Assembly (NCBI GenBank): GCA_049582005.1
Contig: JBAUTB010000267.1
Location: 1-22,654, forward strand
Source: Sivonenia sp049582005
Lineage (GTDB): Bacteria; Cyanobacteriota; Cyanobacteriia; Gloeobacterales; PMM-0068
DNA length: 22,654 nucleotides
Direction of reading: 5' to 3'
Shown: in pieces, positions 1 to 7,500 of the stretch
How positions within the stretch are numbered: position 1 is the first letter of the stretch
Layout of the letters: each line of letters starts with the position of its first letter
Notes under the pieces: generated by a model
Told to the model about the DNA's origin: nothing
The model's database searches: none
The model's input: only the letters and a program-made list of their open reading frames with translations
Position numbers and translations under genes: made by a program

Positions 1-79
1 CGCAACCATAAATTTCTGGAGTGATGAGGTTATTCCCACTAACGGCCAATACATAGAGTTGGCGAGTCCGTTGACGACT

Positions 80-343
80 TCATGATTCTCTCAGAGGTTC
101 AACTCCGATAACCTTCCAAGTCGTATAGAACACATAATGCTGACCTATCCGGTAACGGTAGAAGCCAGGACGGATATCGTCCCGCCGAATGCCGAGCAGA
201 GGAAGTCTCACCAACCGCTCAAAAGTCTCGTCCAGCAAAGACGCATATGCCTCAAATTGAGCCACACCCCACTCGTTAAGCGTGAACGCCAGAATCTCCC
301 GATAGTCTTGCGCTGCTTTCTGAGAGAGTCGATAGCCTGTCAT
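80..343 (-). CDS. ParE/RelE-family toxin, probably with a damaged C-terminus
   Basis: Small 87-residue basic protein of the ParE/RelE plasmid-stabilisation toxin type. The N-terminal part has the family pattern: a YRLSQKAAQDYREI start, a helical hairpin, then the strands around RPGFYRYRIGQHYVFY (about residues 58-73). Family members normally finish with a strand and a tail reading roughly ...EILRILHxxMDxxRHL. Here the frame instead ends in VEPLRES and a TGA. The bases just beyond the stop still read SRQRTRQL in the same frame, which looks like the expected tail, so small indels near 80-105 may have broken the gene. ParE toxins poison DNA gyrase and RelE toxins cleave mRNA; which applies is not visible. 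The gene starts 3 nt after the antitoxin stop, the usual operon arrangement. Toxin activity is doubtful. Confidence 0.72.
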   Translation of the reverse strand: MTGYRLSQKAAQDYREILAFTLNEWGVAQFEAYASLLDETFERLVRLPLLGIRRDDIRPGFYRYRIGQHYVFYTTWKVIGVEPLRES

Positions 344-346
344 CGT

Positions 347-655
347 TTATGTTTGAGAGTGCTGCTGTTGATGCGCTGCGAGTACCTCTGCCTTGATTTC
401 ATTCAGGCTAAGCGTCGAGAATTCCCCTCGTTCTAGCTGGTCTGCCCCAATTGCAACTTCTTGGTGCATCCACTCTGCGACTTCCGGTGACTCTGCTTCA
501 GATTCCGCTAAGGCGACCTGTACCATCCGTTCTAGAGCAACTTCAACGACGGAGGCTGGATCTGGATAGCCCAGTGTCATCATCTGCTCAATCAATTTAT
601 CGGCGTTCGGGGTTAGGGATATTTGCATGGCGGTGTAGATCGAACTGCTTGTCAT
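347..655 (-). CDS. ParD/CopG-like antitoxin
   Basis: A 102-residue protein just upstream of the toxin gene and ending 3 nt before it, the standard antitoxin-then-toxin order. The segment MQISLTPNADKLIEQMMTLG followed by PDPASVVEVALERM matches the ribbon-helix-helix start of ParD-type antitoxins (strand, helix, turn, helix). The acidic C-terminal half would wrap the toxin. The ATG at 655 has an AAAGG-like site very close to it. An internal ATG at 628 would give a protein starting exactly at the family's usual first residue, but it lacks a visible ribosome-binding site. Such antitoxins normally repress their own promoter, so an operator would be expected in about 656-700. Confidence 0.75.
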   Translation of the reverse strand: MTSSSIYTAMQISLTPNADKLIEQMMTLGYPDPASVVEVALERMVQVALAESEAESPEVAEWMHQEVAIGADQLERGEFSTLSLNEIKAEVLAAHQQQHSQT

Positions 656-710
656 TACCTTTGTACCTCAAATCGCCTTCTAGGGGTTGCTTTAGCTTAA
701 AGTGCGAAAT

Positions 711-782
711 TTCGACAGGCTCAGAGACCGCTTAGAAAACACACCGTAGGGACCTGCTATGCACCCCTTCGGCACAGCTCAG
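711..782 (+). repeat. Two degenerate copies of a TTCGACAGGCTCAG-type element
   Basis: TTCGACAGGCTCAG at 711-724 and TTCGGCACAGCTCAG at 768-782 are related copies, 57 bases apart, in the same orientation. Between them lies ordinary-looking non-coding sequence. They resemble the dispersed intergenic repeats common in cyanobacterial genomes. Other copies were not seen in this window. Confidence 0.4.
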
Positions 783-808
783 GGGGCACGCCCCAAGAAG
801 GATCTATT

Positions 809-845
809 ACCCTGCGCAACCCTTTTTGGGAAGGATAGGCAGGGT
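809..845 (-). terminator. Stem-loop downstream of rlmH, possible terminator
   Basis: ACCCTGC (809-815) pairs with GCAGGGT (839-845), and an inner CCC/GGG pair (820-822 with 828-830) closes around five T residues. It lies about 55 bases past the rlmH stop in the direction of rlmH transcription. No clean U-tract follows on the minus strand, so factor-independent termination is uncertain; it may instead be a remnant of the repeat-rich spacer. Confidence 0.3.
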
Positions 846-900
846 TTACTATCCTCGAATGTAAGCTCAGTTCTGTTGATAATACCAGTCTGGCTGATTC

Positions 901-1362
901 CTAGTCGCCGTGGTGATAGGGATGGCCTTGAATAATCGTGAAGGCTCGATAGAGTTGTTCGAAGAACACGACCCTGGCTAATTCGTGGGGAAGGGTCATT
1001 TTGGAAAGGGAAAGCGTGAAATTCGCTCTCTCTTTGATGTTGGCATCAAGGCCCCAGCCCGAACCCAAAACGAAGGTAATCGGTGAGCCCTCTATTCTTT
1101 GCTTGTCCAACCAGTGAGCAAACTCCTCACTAGAGAAGGTTGTGCCTCGGTCGTCGAGACAGATAACATAGGCCCCTGTAGAAATTTTCTGGAGGAGGTC
1201 TTGAGCTTCTCGCGCCAAACTATACGCTTTTTCTCCTCGTTGATCTTTCAGCTCGATCACTTGAAAGGGAGAGAAGCGGTTGATCCGAGTCTGATATTCG
1301 GTACAAGCTTGGGCATAGCCCTTTTGCTTGATACGCCCTACAGCCAATAAAGAAATCTGCAT
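901..1362 (-). CDS. rlmH: 23S rRNA pseudouridine-1915 N3-methyltransferase RlmH
   Basis: RlmH is a small SPOUT-class methyltransferase that uses S-adenosylmethionine to methylate the N3 of pseudouridine 1915 in helix 69 of 23S rRNA, acting on assembled 70S ribosomes. The 153-residue length fits the family. The knot region is visible: ITFVLGSGWGLD (about 95-106) is the SAM-binding loop, with SGWG where many homologues have GPEG. LPHELAR (124-130) and the C-terminal GHPYHHG (146-152), which contacts rRNA and cofactor, are intact. The gene starts 2 nt after the stop of the upstream 118-residue hypothetical gene, so the two are probably co-transcribed and translationally coupled. Confidence 0.93.
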   Translation of the reverse strand: MQISLLAVGRIKQKGYAQACTEYQTRINRFSPFQVIELKDQRGEKAYSLAREAQDLLQKISTGAYVICLDDRGTTFSSEEFAHWLDKQRIEGSPITFVLGSGWGLDANIKERANFTLSLSKMTLPHELARVVFFEQLYRAFTIIQGHPYHHGD

Positions 1363-1364
1363 AG

Positions 1365-1721
1365 CTAGGGATTGAGCAGAGGGCTTCGCCCCTTGCTTTC
1401 TGTGGTTATGAAATAACGGATAAAATGGCTAACCCGCTGTCGATGTTGGGCGTTCAGACCCAAGATCGCTGCCTGTTCCCAATCGAGGAGGGGGAGATGG
1501 TTTAAGACTTCCACATCAAAGGTAGGCTCAAACCATTGGAGCGGGCATAGAACATCCACAGAGCATCGCACGTCATGAACTTCTTCTAACTCCTGAATGA
1601 ACAAGGGCCGTGCCCAACATAGAACTTCGCCTTGCAGATTGGTGCTGGTAGACCGCACCACACAGTAGAGCACGGCAGGAGCTACCCGCATACAGACGAT
1701 TTGATCTTGCTGAAACGTCAT
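1365..1721 (-). CDS. Conserved hypothetical protein, cyanobacterial type
   Basis: A 118-residue protein with no signal peptide or membrane helix and no motif assigned to a known enzyme family. It has hydrophobic beta-like stretches (QIVCMRVAPAVLYCVV near the start), a Trp-rich middle (LCWARPLF, LQWFEP) and a helical C-terminal third (AQHRQRVSHFIRYFITTE). The Cys residues at about 10, 20, 35, 53 and 59 are not spaced like a metal site. It is likely real because it is packed between pmbA (63 nt upstream) and rlmH (2 nt downstream) on one strand with little room for an alternative. The context suggests a housekeeping role, but no function can be given. Confidence 0.72.
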   Translation of the reverse strand: MTFQQDQIVCMRVAPAVLYCVVRSTSTNLQGEVLCWARPLFIQELEEVHDVRCSVDVLCPLQWFEPTFDVEVLNHLPLLDWEQAAILGLNAQHRQRVSHFIRYFITTESKGRSPLLNP

Positions 1722-1785
1722 AACCTGATCTAACTGCTGTTTTTCTCAGTGTAGGAGGCAGAAAGGCCGATTGGCATCCCTTGTT

Positions 1786-3078
1786 TTACTCTTCTGGTTC
1801 TTTACTGCTAATAGAGACCCCTTCCACCAAAAGGGCAGGGGTATACAGTGCTCCTTCCCAGAAACGCTCTTGCCCCACCGCTACCAGTTGATTGAGGAGT
1901 TTATAGGCATTGCCTGTGATCATGGTGTCTTTGACACGACCGAGAATTTTTCCTTTTTCCAGGGCATAGCCGAGATCCATGTTGACCGAAAATTCTCCGG
2001 AAATCCCCGCTCCTCCACCTAAAACTTGGTCTACCAGAAGGCCACGGTCTACTTGAGCAATGAGCTGTTCTAGGCTGAACGCACCTGGCGTAAGGATTGC
2101 GTTGACCACACCTGGCTTCGGGAAACCCCCAAGTCCATCGCGCATACCGTTTCCCGTGAGTGGCAGTCCCAAAGCGCGGGACACTTGACGGTCCCCATAG
2201 AAATTATTGAGGACGCCTTCCGTGAGGAAGTTTACGGCTTGGGTCAGGGTGCCTTCATCATCGAAAGGTGTGGGGAACGGGCCAAAATTGGGGTCTTGCT
2301 TTATGGTCAAGAGAGGCGAGAGCACCTGTTCTCCCCGTTTTTCTGTCCAGGGAGAAGATTTTTCGAGTACGGCTCGGCCATTCATAGCGGCAAGTACGGT
2401 GTCCAAAAGAATGCTGACAGCATTCGGGGTAAAGATAACCGGATAGGTTCCTACGGGCGCTTGGACGTTCTCTTTAGCCCATTCAAGACGGTCTAGCACG
2501 CGGCGGATAATTTTCTGGGGGTCAGGGATGACCGCATCAGAATCACCTTCATAGACGGCTAAAAAATCGTCTCCACGCACCCACTCTACGCCAACATACC
2601 CCCCCAGAGAACGGGTTTGATGATAGGAGGCAAGTCCTTCAGAATTGGTGAGGCTGGCGGTTTCCACCTCAACCCCAAAAGAAGCGCCACAAATAGTTTC
2701 TTCAAAGCGGTTCCGGACGCCCTGAATGACGGTTTCTCCCCAATCTATGAGGATCTGGGGTGGCACGGATTCATAAGCCTTTTCTGGAGTTCGTAAAGAT
2801 TCATGGGCTAAGTCGATCGGGGTGACCTCCCCAAATTCAGATAGGGCCAGCGCTTTTTCTACCAGAGCTTTTCCATCGGTGGGCCCATAGGCAACGGCGA
2901 GACCGACTTTGCCCTCTTTCCAGACACGCAGCGCCGTTCCTTCTTCCTCCGAGGACTCTATTTGTTTCAAACGATTCGCTTCAAAAATAGCGGAACGGCT
3001 CTCACTGCTGGCTTGGTATACTTCTGCGGCTTGAGCCCCCTCTTTCAGGGCCTGGTCGATCAATTCCTGGGGATGCAT
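1786..3078 (-). CDS. pmbA: TldD/PmbA family protein, TldE (PmbA)-like subunit
   Basis: The protein belongs to the TldD/PmbA family, whose TldD and TldE (PmbA) subunits form a metalloprotease that trims unfolded or modified peptides, including leader removal in microcin B17. This copy has no HExxxH zinc motif, so it is the non-catalytic TldE type and needs a TldD partner not seen in this window. Typical segments are visible: the N-terminal AEVYQASSESRSAIFEANRL stretch, PFDDEGT (about 271-277), the TGNGMRDG loop (308-315) and the C-terminal GRVKDTMITGNAYKLL. The frame is open to a TTG at 3108, but the ATG at 3078 has a GAGG five bases upstream and fits the family start, giving 430 residues. It may be the first gene of the pmbA-hypothetical-rlmH unit. 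Confidence 0.9.
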   Translation of the reverse strand: MHPQELIDQALKEGAQAAEVYQASSESRSAIFEANRLKQIESSEEEGTALRVWKEGKVGLAVAYGPTDGKALVEKALALSEFGEVTPIDLAHESLRTPEKAYESVPPQILIDWGETVIQGVRNRFEETICGASFGVEVETASLTNSEGLASYHQTRSLGGYVGVEWVRGDDFLAVYEGDSDAVIPDPQKIIRRVLDRLEWAKENVQAPVGTYPVIFTPNAVSILLDTVLAAMNGRAVLEKSSPWTEKRGEQVLSPLLTIKQDPNFGPFPTPFDDEGTLTQAVNFLTEGVLNNFYGDRQVSRALGLPLTGNGMRDGLGGFPKPGVVNAILTPGAFSLEQLIAQVDRGLLVDQVLGGGAGISGEFSVNMDLGYALEKGKILGRVKDTMITGNAYKLLNQLVAVGQERFWEGALYTPALLVEGVSISSKEPEE

Positions 3079-3223
3079 CAGGACCTCGCGTATACGTGCT
3101 GCTGTCAAGGTACCTCAGATAGAACCGCTTGATTCGCAGCAGCATCGGGAGTATTGCACTTCGCTAGAATTAATAGTGGACCCCGCCCATCGGGAATAAT
3201 GATTGGGTGTAGAGGATCAAATA

Positions 3224-4264
3224 GTGTTATCTACGAACCGAGAAATTTTGCAGCAATTGATGGAAAAAGCAGCGGAGCATCCAGAATCCGATCTCGTGGA
3301 CAAGATCTTCGAGAACTTGCTTTGTATGCTCCAAAATCCCGGATTAGAGCGGCTGGACTGGAAAATTTTAAACAATGCCCTAAAAGACCTGTGTAATGGC
3401 TTCAATGCTTTTGCTCCCTATCGTAAAAAACGCAAAATCAGTATTTTTGGTTCGGCTCGGTTGACCTCAGATTCTAAGGTCTATCAAATGGCCCGTGAAT
3501 TTGCTGCCCTAATGGCCCAAAAGGGTTTTATGACCATTACGGGCGGCGGTGGCGGGGTTATGAAGGCTGGAAATGAAGGAGCAGGCAGGGACATGTCCTT
3601 TGGCCTGAATATTGTGCTGCCTGATTTCCAAGACATTAATGATTTCATCCAGGACGACCCCAAGGCCGTTGATTTCAAGTATTTCTTTACCCGCAAGCTC
3701 TTTTTCATGCGGGAGACGGATGCCCTAGCCTTGTTCCCTGGCGGTTTTGGTACCTGGGATGAAGCTTTTGAGTGCATGACCTTGATCCAAACAGGCAAAG
3801 CGTTAATTATGCCCATTGTTCTGGTGGAAGAACCGGGTGGAGACTATTGGCAAGAATGGGACCGGATGTTGCATAAACTTTTAGGTTCTAGAGGACTGGT
3901 CGATGAAGTGGATCTGAGCCTCTACCGCAGAGTGGAAACCCTCGACCAAGCCTGTGAAGAGGTGATGCAGTTCTACCGGGTCTACCATTCCAGTCGTTAC
4001 TTGGGGGAGAAATTCCTGGTTCGGATCAATACTTTGCTTTCCCCAGAATCTCTGGAAATGCTTTCTACGGAATTTGCTGACTTTTTAGCCGAACCGGTTT
4101 ACCAAACGCAACAAGCCCTACCACAGGAAGAAGATCCGCTTACAGGTCATCTGCCCCGTTTAATTCTGTTACCTAAGCGCAACCGCCCAGGACGACTTCG
4201 TATATTTATTGACCGTTTGAACCAGCTAGGGGATAGCGTAAATCTAGACCCAACCTATCGGTAA
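3224..4264 (+). CDS. LOG-family (lysine decarboxylase-like) protein
   Basis: A Rossmann-fold protein of the LOG family, named for cytokinin riboside 5'-monophosphate phosphoribohydrolases and often misannotated as lysine decarboxylase. The signature PGGFGTWDE (residues 172-180) and the nucleotide-binding GGGGGVMKAGNEGA segment (about 107-120) are both intact. The protein is longer than the short LOG enzymes: about 75 residues precede the core and about 90 follow it, a layout seen in cyanobacterial homologues. The frame is open from a TTG at 3203. The GTG at 3224 is preferred because AGAGG sits about 8 bases upstream. The hisA gene follows after 4 nt. The substrate in a bacterium is probably a nucleoside monophosphate, but this is inferred from the family. 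Confidence 0.87.
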   Translation: MLSTNREILQQLMEKAAEHPESDLVDKIFENLLCMLQNPGLERLDWKILNNALKDLCNGFNAFAPYRKKRKISIFGSARLTSDSKVYQMAREFAALMAQKGFMTITGGGGGVMKAGNEGAGRDMSFGLNIVLPDFQDINDFIQDDPKAVDFKYFFTRKLFFMRETDALALFPGGFGTWDEAFECMTLIQTGKALIMPIVLVEEPGGDYWQEWDRMLHKLLGSRGLVDEVDLSLYRRVETLDQACEEVMQFYRVYHSSRYLGEKFLVRINTLLSPESLEMLSTEFADFLAEPVYQTQQALPQEEDPLTGHLPRLILLPKRNRPGRLRIFIDRLNQLGDSVNLDPTYR

Positions 4265-4268
4265 CTTC

Positions 4269-5042
4269 ATGGATGTAATTCCTGCTATAGATCTTCTGGA
4301 AGGCCAGGCTGTCCGACTCTTTCAGGGCGACTACCAGCAATCGGAACGTTACAGTGCAGACCCCGTAGCCCTAAGCCGTGCATGGAATCTATTGAAAATT
4401 CCTCGCCTCCATGTAGTAGATCTCTCTGGAGCAAAAGCCGGTCATCCCATTCATGGAGAACTCCTCGCCCAGATTGTCAAAGCCGTAGATTGTCCGGTGC
4501 AGACGGGGGGAGGCATTAGGACGTTGGAGCATATCGCTCAGGCCATAGCGCTTGGGGTAGAACGGGTCATCCTCGGGACGGTGGCGGTAGAACAGCCTGA
4601 ACTGGTAGCGCGTGCCTGTGAACGTTTTCCCGGTCGTATTGCCGTGGGCATTGACGCGCGGGGAGGGAAAGTCGCTATCCGGGGCTGGCAGGAAAATTCT
4701 GAAGTCGAAGCTGTAACCCTGGCCCGTCAAATGGAAGCGCTAGGGGTGTCCGCCATTATTTACACCGATATTCTGCGGGATGGTACGCTCAGTGGCCCAA
4801 ATTTAGAAGAATTGCGGAAGGTCAGTGCAGCGGTGCAGGTCTCCGTAATTGCTTCTGGCGGGGTAGGGAGTCTGTCAGACCTGTTGCAATTGCTCACGTT
4901 GGAACCGCAAGGGGTCACCGGAGTGATTGTCGGCAAAGCTCTTTATACAGGAGATATCGATCTCAAAGAAGCTTTACGAGCAGTGGGCAATCCCCGTTGG
5001 CAAGATGTTCCTCCTGAAGGAGAAGGACCTGTATTTGCCTAA
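4269..5042 (+). CDS. hisA: Phosphoribosylformimino-5-aminoimidazole carboxamide ribotide isomerase HisA
   Basis: HisA catalyses the Amadori rearrangement of ProFAR to PRFAR, the fourth step of histidine synthesis, in the cytoplasm. The 257-residue protein is a full-length TIM barrel. The start MDVIPAIDLLEGQAVRL carries the catalytic Asp8, and VGIDARGGKVAIRGW carries the second catalytic Asp (129). Phosphate-binding loops TGGGIRT (79-85) and ASGGVGS near the C-terminus are present. The ATG lies 4 nt after the stop of the LOG-family gene, so the two are likely co-transcribed, although no metabolic link is obvious. No other his genes are in the window, in keeping with the scattered his genes of cyanobacteria. 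Confidence 0.96.
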   Translation: MDVIPAIDLLEGQAVRLFQGDYQQSERYSADPVALSRAWNLLKIPRLHVVDLSGAKAGHPIHGELLAQIVKAVDCPVQTGGGIRTLEHIAQAIALGVERVILGTVAVEQPELVARACERFPGRIAVGIDARGGKVAIRGWQENSEVEAVTLARQMEALGVSAIIYTDILRDGTLSGPNLEELRKVSAAVQVSVIASGGVGSLSDLLQLLTLEPQGVTGVIVGKALYTGDIDLKEALRAVGNPRWQDVPPEGEGPVFA

Positions 5043-5134
5043 AGCTGTCCTGTAAAGGAATAGTCACTTTTAAGCGTTGAGCCCCTAATCCCTATGCCAG
5101 AAGCTTAAAACTGATTCCTTGATATTGTTATTGT

Positions 5135-5164
5135 CTGACAGCGAGCAGGATCAAAGTCTAAAAT
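5135..5164 (+). promoter_or_regulatory. Candidate promoter of the MlaE-like gene
   Basis: CTGACA (5135-5140) and TAAAAT (5159-5164) are separated by 18 bases and lie 35 bases before the start of the permease gene. Both boxes are close to the sigma-70 consensus. This is a pattern match only. Confidence 0.28.
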
Positions 5165-5198
5165 ACGGCCTATAGTTCCCCTGATCGGAAATAAACCT

Positions 5199-5966
5199 AT
5201 GGAATGGTTCTCTCGCTTGACCTCCGCTATCCTTTTGGGCGGGCAAGTGTTTATGCATCTGCTTCGAAGGCGTATTAATGTGCGCAATACCCTTGAGCAG
5301 CTAGCTCTGGTGGGTACGGAATCAGTCTTGGTTTCTGGTATCACCGCCATTACGATTGCCATGGTGTTTACCATTCAGGTGGCGCGAGAATTTATCTACT
5401 TTGGGGCAGCCTCTGCTATCGGTGGAGTGCTGGCCTTAGCTCTCTTTCGGGAACTGGCCCCTGTGCTGACAGCGGTTATTTTAGCTGGGCGGGTTGGCTC
5501 TGCCTTCGCGGCTGAAATTGGGACGATGCGGGTTACAGACCAAATTGATGCTCTGCGGGTCCTTCGCACCGACCCTGTAGACTATCTAGTGATTCCTCGG
5601 GTAATTGCTTGTTCACTCATGCTGCCTGTGCTCACAGTCCTCTCTGAAGTTACGGGAGTGGCGGGAGGCCTGTTTATCTGCACGCAAATGTACAAATTGT
5701 CATCTAGTATCTATCTAGATTCGGCCCAGCGCTTTTTAGAACCTTGGGACCTGACGAGTTCCATGATTAAAGCAGCCATTTTTGGAGCCATGATTGCCAT
5801 TATTGGTTCTAACTGGGGCTTAACCACTACAGGCGGGGCGAAAGGGGTTGGAAGATCTACCACTGCGGCCGTGGTCACCTGCTTACTGGCGGTATTCGTT
5901 GTAAACTTCTTGCTTTCTTTTTTGATGTTCCAAGGTCAAGGTCAGGCATTCAAGAGCGGGATTTAA
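5199..5966 (+). CDS. mlaE: MlaE/Ycf63-family ABC lipid-transport permease
   Basis: The integral membrane permease of an Mla/TGD-type ABC transporter that moves phospholipids between envelope membranes; in cyanobacteria and chloroplasts the family is also called Ycf63/TGD1. The 255-residue length and about five to six hydrophobic segments fit. The family signature EIGTMRVTDQIDAL is intact (about residues 106-119), as is the preceding FRELAPVLTAVILAGRVGSAF segment. It starts at the ATG at 5199 with a weak GGAAA site 8 bases upstream. The MlaF ATPase and MlaD substrate-binding partner are not adjacent, which is common in cyanobacteria where these genes are dispersed. Confidence 0.92.
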   Translation: MEWFSRLTSAILLGGQVFMHLLRRRINVRNTLEQLALVGTESVLVSGITAITIAMVFTIQVAREFIYFGAASAIGGVLALALFRELAPVLTAVILAGRVGSAFAAEIGTMRVTDQIDALRVLRTDPVDYLVIPRVIACSLMLPVLTVLSEVTGVAGGLFICTQMYKLSSSIYLDSAQRFLEPWDLTSSMIKAAIFGAMIAIIGSNWGLTTTGGAKGVGRSTTAAVVTCLLAVFVVNFLLSFLMFQGQGQAFKSGI

Positions 5967-6026
5967 TGTCTACCCGCTGCAGCAATCAGGGAAATATCAT
6001 AGGAACAATACATATTTAAAAGGTCT

Positions 6027-6950
6027 ATGGCTTACCGCGACTACTACGAAGTTTTAGGAGTGCCCCGCACTGCGGATGACAAAGCCATTAAATCTGCTTA
6101 CCGCAAATTGGCCCGCCGATATCATCCTGATATGAACCCTGGTAATGCCAAGGCGGAAGAACAATTCAAAGGCATCAACGAAGCCTACGAAGTGCTCTCA
6201 GACCCAGATAAACGTCGCCAGTATGACCAGTTCGGTCAGTACTTTGACAAAAGAGTTTCTCCCGGCCCCCGTCCTGGACCAGTTCCCGGTGCCGGTTCTG
6301 GTCCAGGACCGGGACAAGCTCCGCCTTCCGGATTCGATTTTGGTCGCTTTGGAAGCTTTGAAGAATTTATTGAAGAATTGTTGGGGGGCGGAAAAAGCCG
6401 TGGTACTCGCTCCCGTGGAGGAATTCGGGGAGAAAATCAGGAAGGCAAAGTGGAATTAACCTTAGAAGAAGCATTCTCGGGGACGCGTAAGCGAATTCGG
6501 ACACCTTCCGGCGAAGTAATTGAGGTGCGAATTCCCGCTGGAGTCCGTACAGGGTCTAAAGTAAGAGTCAGTGGTAAAGGCAAGGAAGGACCTTTGGGTG
6601 GTCCAGCGGGTGATTTCTTTCTGCTCATCCAACTTAAACCCCATCCCACATACACTTTAGAAGGAGATGATCTGATCTACGAATTGCCGATTACTCCAGC
6701 CGAAGCGGTATTGGGAGTTCAAGTGGAAGTTCCCACCCTGGAAGGCAAAGTGCGTTTAACGATTCCTGCTGGAACGACTACGGGCAAAATACTGCGTTTG
6801 GGAAATCGTGGATTGGCCAAATCGGGTACGAATCGTCGGGGAGACCAGCGCGTCCGCGTCAAAGTGGATATTCCCCGTGATCCTAGTCCAGAAGAAAAAA
6901 CTCTTTATGAGAAACTAGCCCAGGTAGAATCATACCGACCACGCGACTAA
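6027..6950 (+). CDS. DnaJ-class (CbpA-like) co-chaperone without zinc finger
   Basis: A J-domain co-chaperone that stimulates the ATPase of DnaK. The J domain covers about residues 4-68 with the essential HPD at 33-35. It is followed by a Gly/Pro-rich linker (about 75-102, rich in PGP), a Gly/Phe segment (FDFGRFGSFEEFIEELLGGG) and two C-terminal substrate-binding beta domains (about 132-295, with VRIPAGVRTGSKVRVSGKG and LTIPAGTTTGKILRLGNRG). The Cys-rich zinc-binding domain of canonical DnaJ is absent, making this a CbpA-like type II protein. AAAGG lies just before the ATG. The 2TM gene follows after 21 nt. An HspR-like regulator gene lies at 12967, but no matching operator was seen upstream of this gene. 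Confidence 0.93.
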   Translation: MAYRDYYEVLGVPRTADDKAIKSAYRKLARRYHPDMNPGNAKAEEQFKGINEAYEVLSDPDKRRQYDQFGQYFDKRVSPGPRPGPVPGAGSGPGPGQAPPSGFDFGRFGSFEEFIEELLGGGKSRGTRSRGGIRGENQEGKVELTLEEAFSGTRKRIRTPSGEVIEVRIPAGVRTGSKVRVSGKGKEGPLGGPAGDFFLLIQLKPHPTYTLEGDDLIYELPITPAEAVLGVQVEVPTLEGKVRLTIPAGTTTGKILRLGNRGLAKSGTNRRGDQRVRVKVDIPRDPSPEEKTLYEKLAQVESYRPRD

Positions 6951-6971
6951 TAGCAACTCAAGGCGTTAAAA

Positions 6972-7214
6972 ATGCCCCCTAAACTTTCGCAACCCCCAGA
7001 TCCAAGCTCTCCCCTTTATTTGCGGTTGAGAGATCGTATCAATTTTGCGCTGCACGTGGCTTCGGCCCTATGCGTATGCTCAGGAATTTTATTTTTGAAT
7101 AAGATTTGGAATGCAGGATGGAGCTGGATTCCTCTACTTCTATTGGTTTGGACTGCTTTAGTTTTTGCCCATGGCTTCTGGGTCTTTTGGTGGGTTAAGT
7201 ACGAAGAAGTCTGA
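6972..7214 (+). CDS. Small 2TM-domain membrane protein
   Basis: An 80-residue protein with two predicted membrane helices (about 30-46 and 52-72) and a short cytoplasmic N-terminus containing an Arg-rich RLRDRINFALHVASAL stretch. The layout RxxFxxHxxxY-TM-short polar turn-TM-WxxKYEE resembles the 2TM domain family found in cyanobacteria and bacteroidetes, sometimes fused to histidine kinases; here it stands alone. AAGG lies 8 bases before the ATG. It follows dnaJ by 21 nt on the same strand and is probably in the same transcript. Its molecular function is not known. Confidence 0.75.
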   Translation: MPPKLSQPPDPSSPLYLRLRDRINFALHVASALCVCSGILFLNKIWNAGWSWIPLLLLVWTALVFAHGFWVFWWVKYEEV

Positions 7215-7391
7215 GCTGTGTCCTTCTGCTTCAGGAAACAGCACTATTTACTATAACTATTAACTATAAATAAACAATATGGGTGTATAACGATATGTAA
7301 CAAGTTCGCGCTAAAGTTTAACGGAGCCCAACATCTGCAGCACTTCACTAAATTCCTCTTCCTGCCTGTCTCAGGAAATCTACGGTAAGAG

Positions 7392-7445
7392 ATGAAACAG
7401 AACCCATGCATTCACGGATGTTGCTTTTGTAGGTATATTCTGTAA
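7392..7445 (+). CDS. Doubtful 17-codon Cys-rich ORF
   Basis: The frame reads MKQNPCIHGCCFCRYIL, with four Cys in 17 residues (6, 10, 11 and 13). A GGTAAGAG lies just before the ATG, which is a poor ribosome-binding site. It precedes a cluster with a PqqD-like peptide-binding gene, so a small substrate peptide is conceivable. However, it has no leader-like region, is within chance length, and overlaps the best candidate promoter. It is listed so that it can be compared with relatives. Confidence 0.1.
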   Translation: MKQNPCIHGCCFCRYIL

Positions 7446-7448
7446 GAT
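7421..7448 (+). promoter_or_regulatory. Candidate promoter of the Pro-Gly protein cluster
   Basis: TTGCTT (7421-7426) and TAAGAT (7443-7448) are 16 bases apart, about 105 bases before the first gene of the cluster. It is the best sigma-70-like match noticed in the spacer, but matches of this quality are frequent in AT-rich DNA. Confidence 0.22.
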
Positions 7449-7482
7449 TGTGAAATCAAGAGTGCTCTAATATATTTTCCAG

Positions 7483-7500
7483 CATTCTGTATTCATTCTG
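7483..7500 (+). repeat. CATTCTG direct repeat, 11-base period
   Basis: CATTCTG occurs at 7483-7489 and 7494-7500, one helical turn apart; ATTCTG also occurs at 7437-7442. The pair lies about 55-70 bases before the first gene of the cluster, downstream of the candidate promoter. It could be a regulator site, but the units are short. Confidence 0.22.

Noticed and set aside
2185..2496. Plus-strand ORF within pmbA
   Set aside because: It is a shadow of conserved PmbA sequence on the other strand, with no signals of its own.
3484..3816. Minus-strand ORF of 110 residues within the LOG-family gene
   Set aside because: It is antisense to conserved LOG motifs, low in complexity and unlike a known protein.
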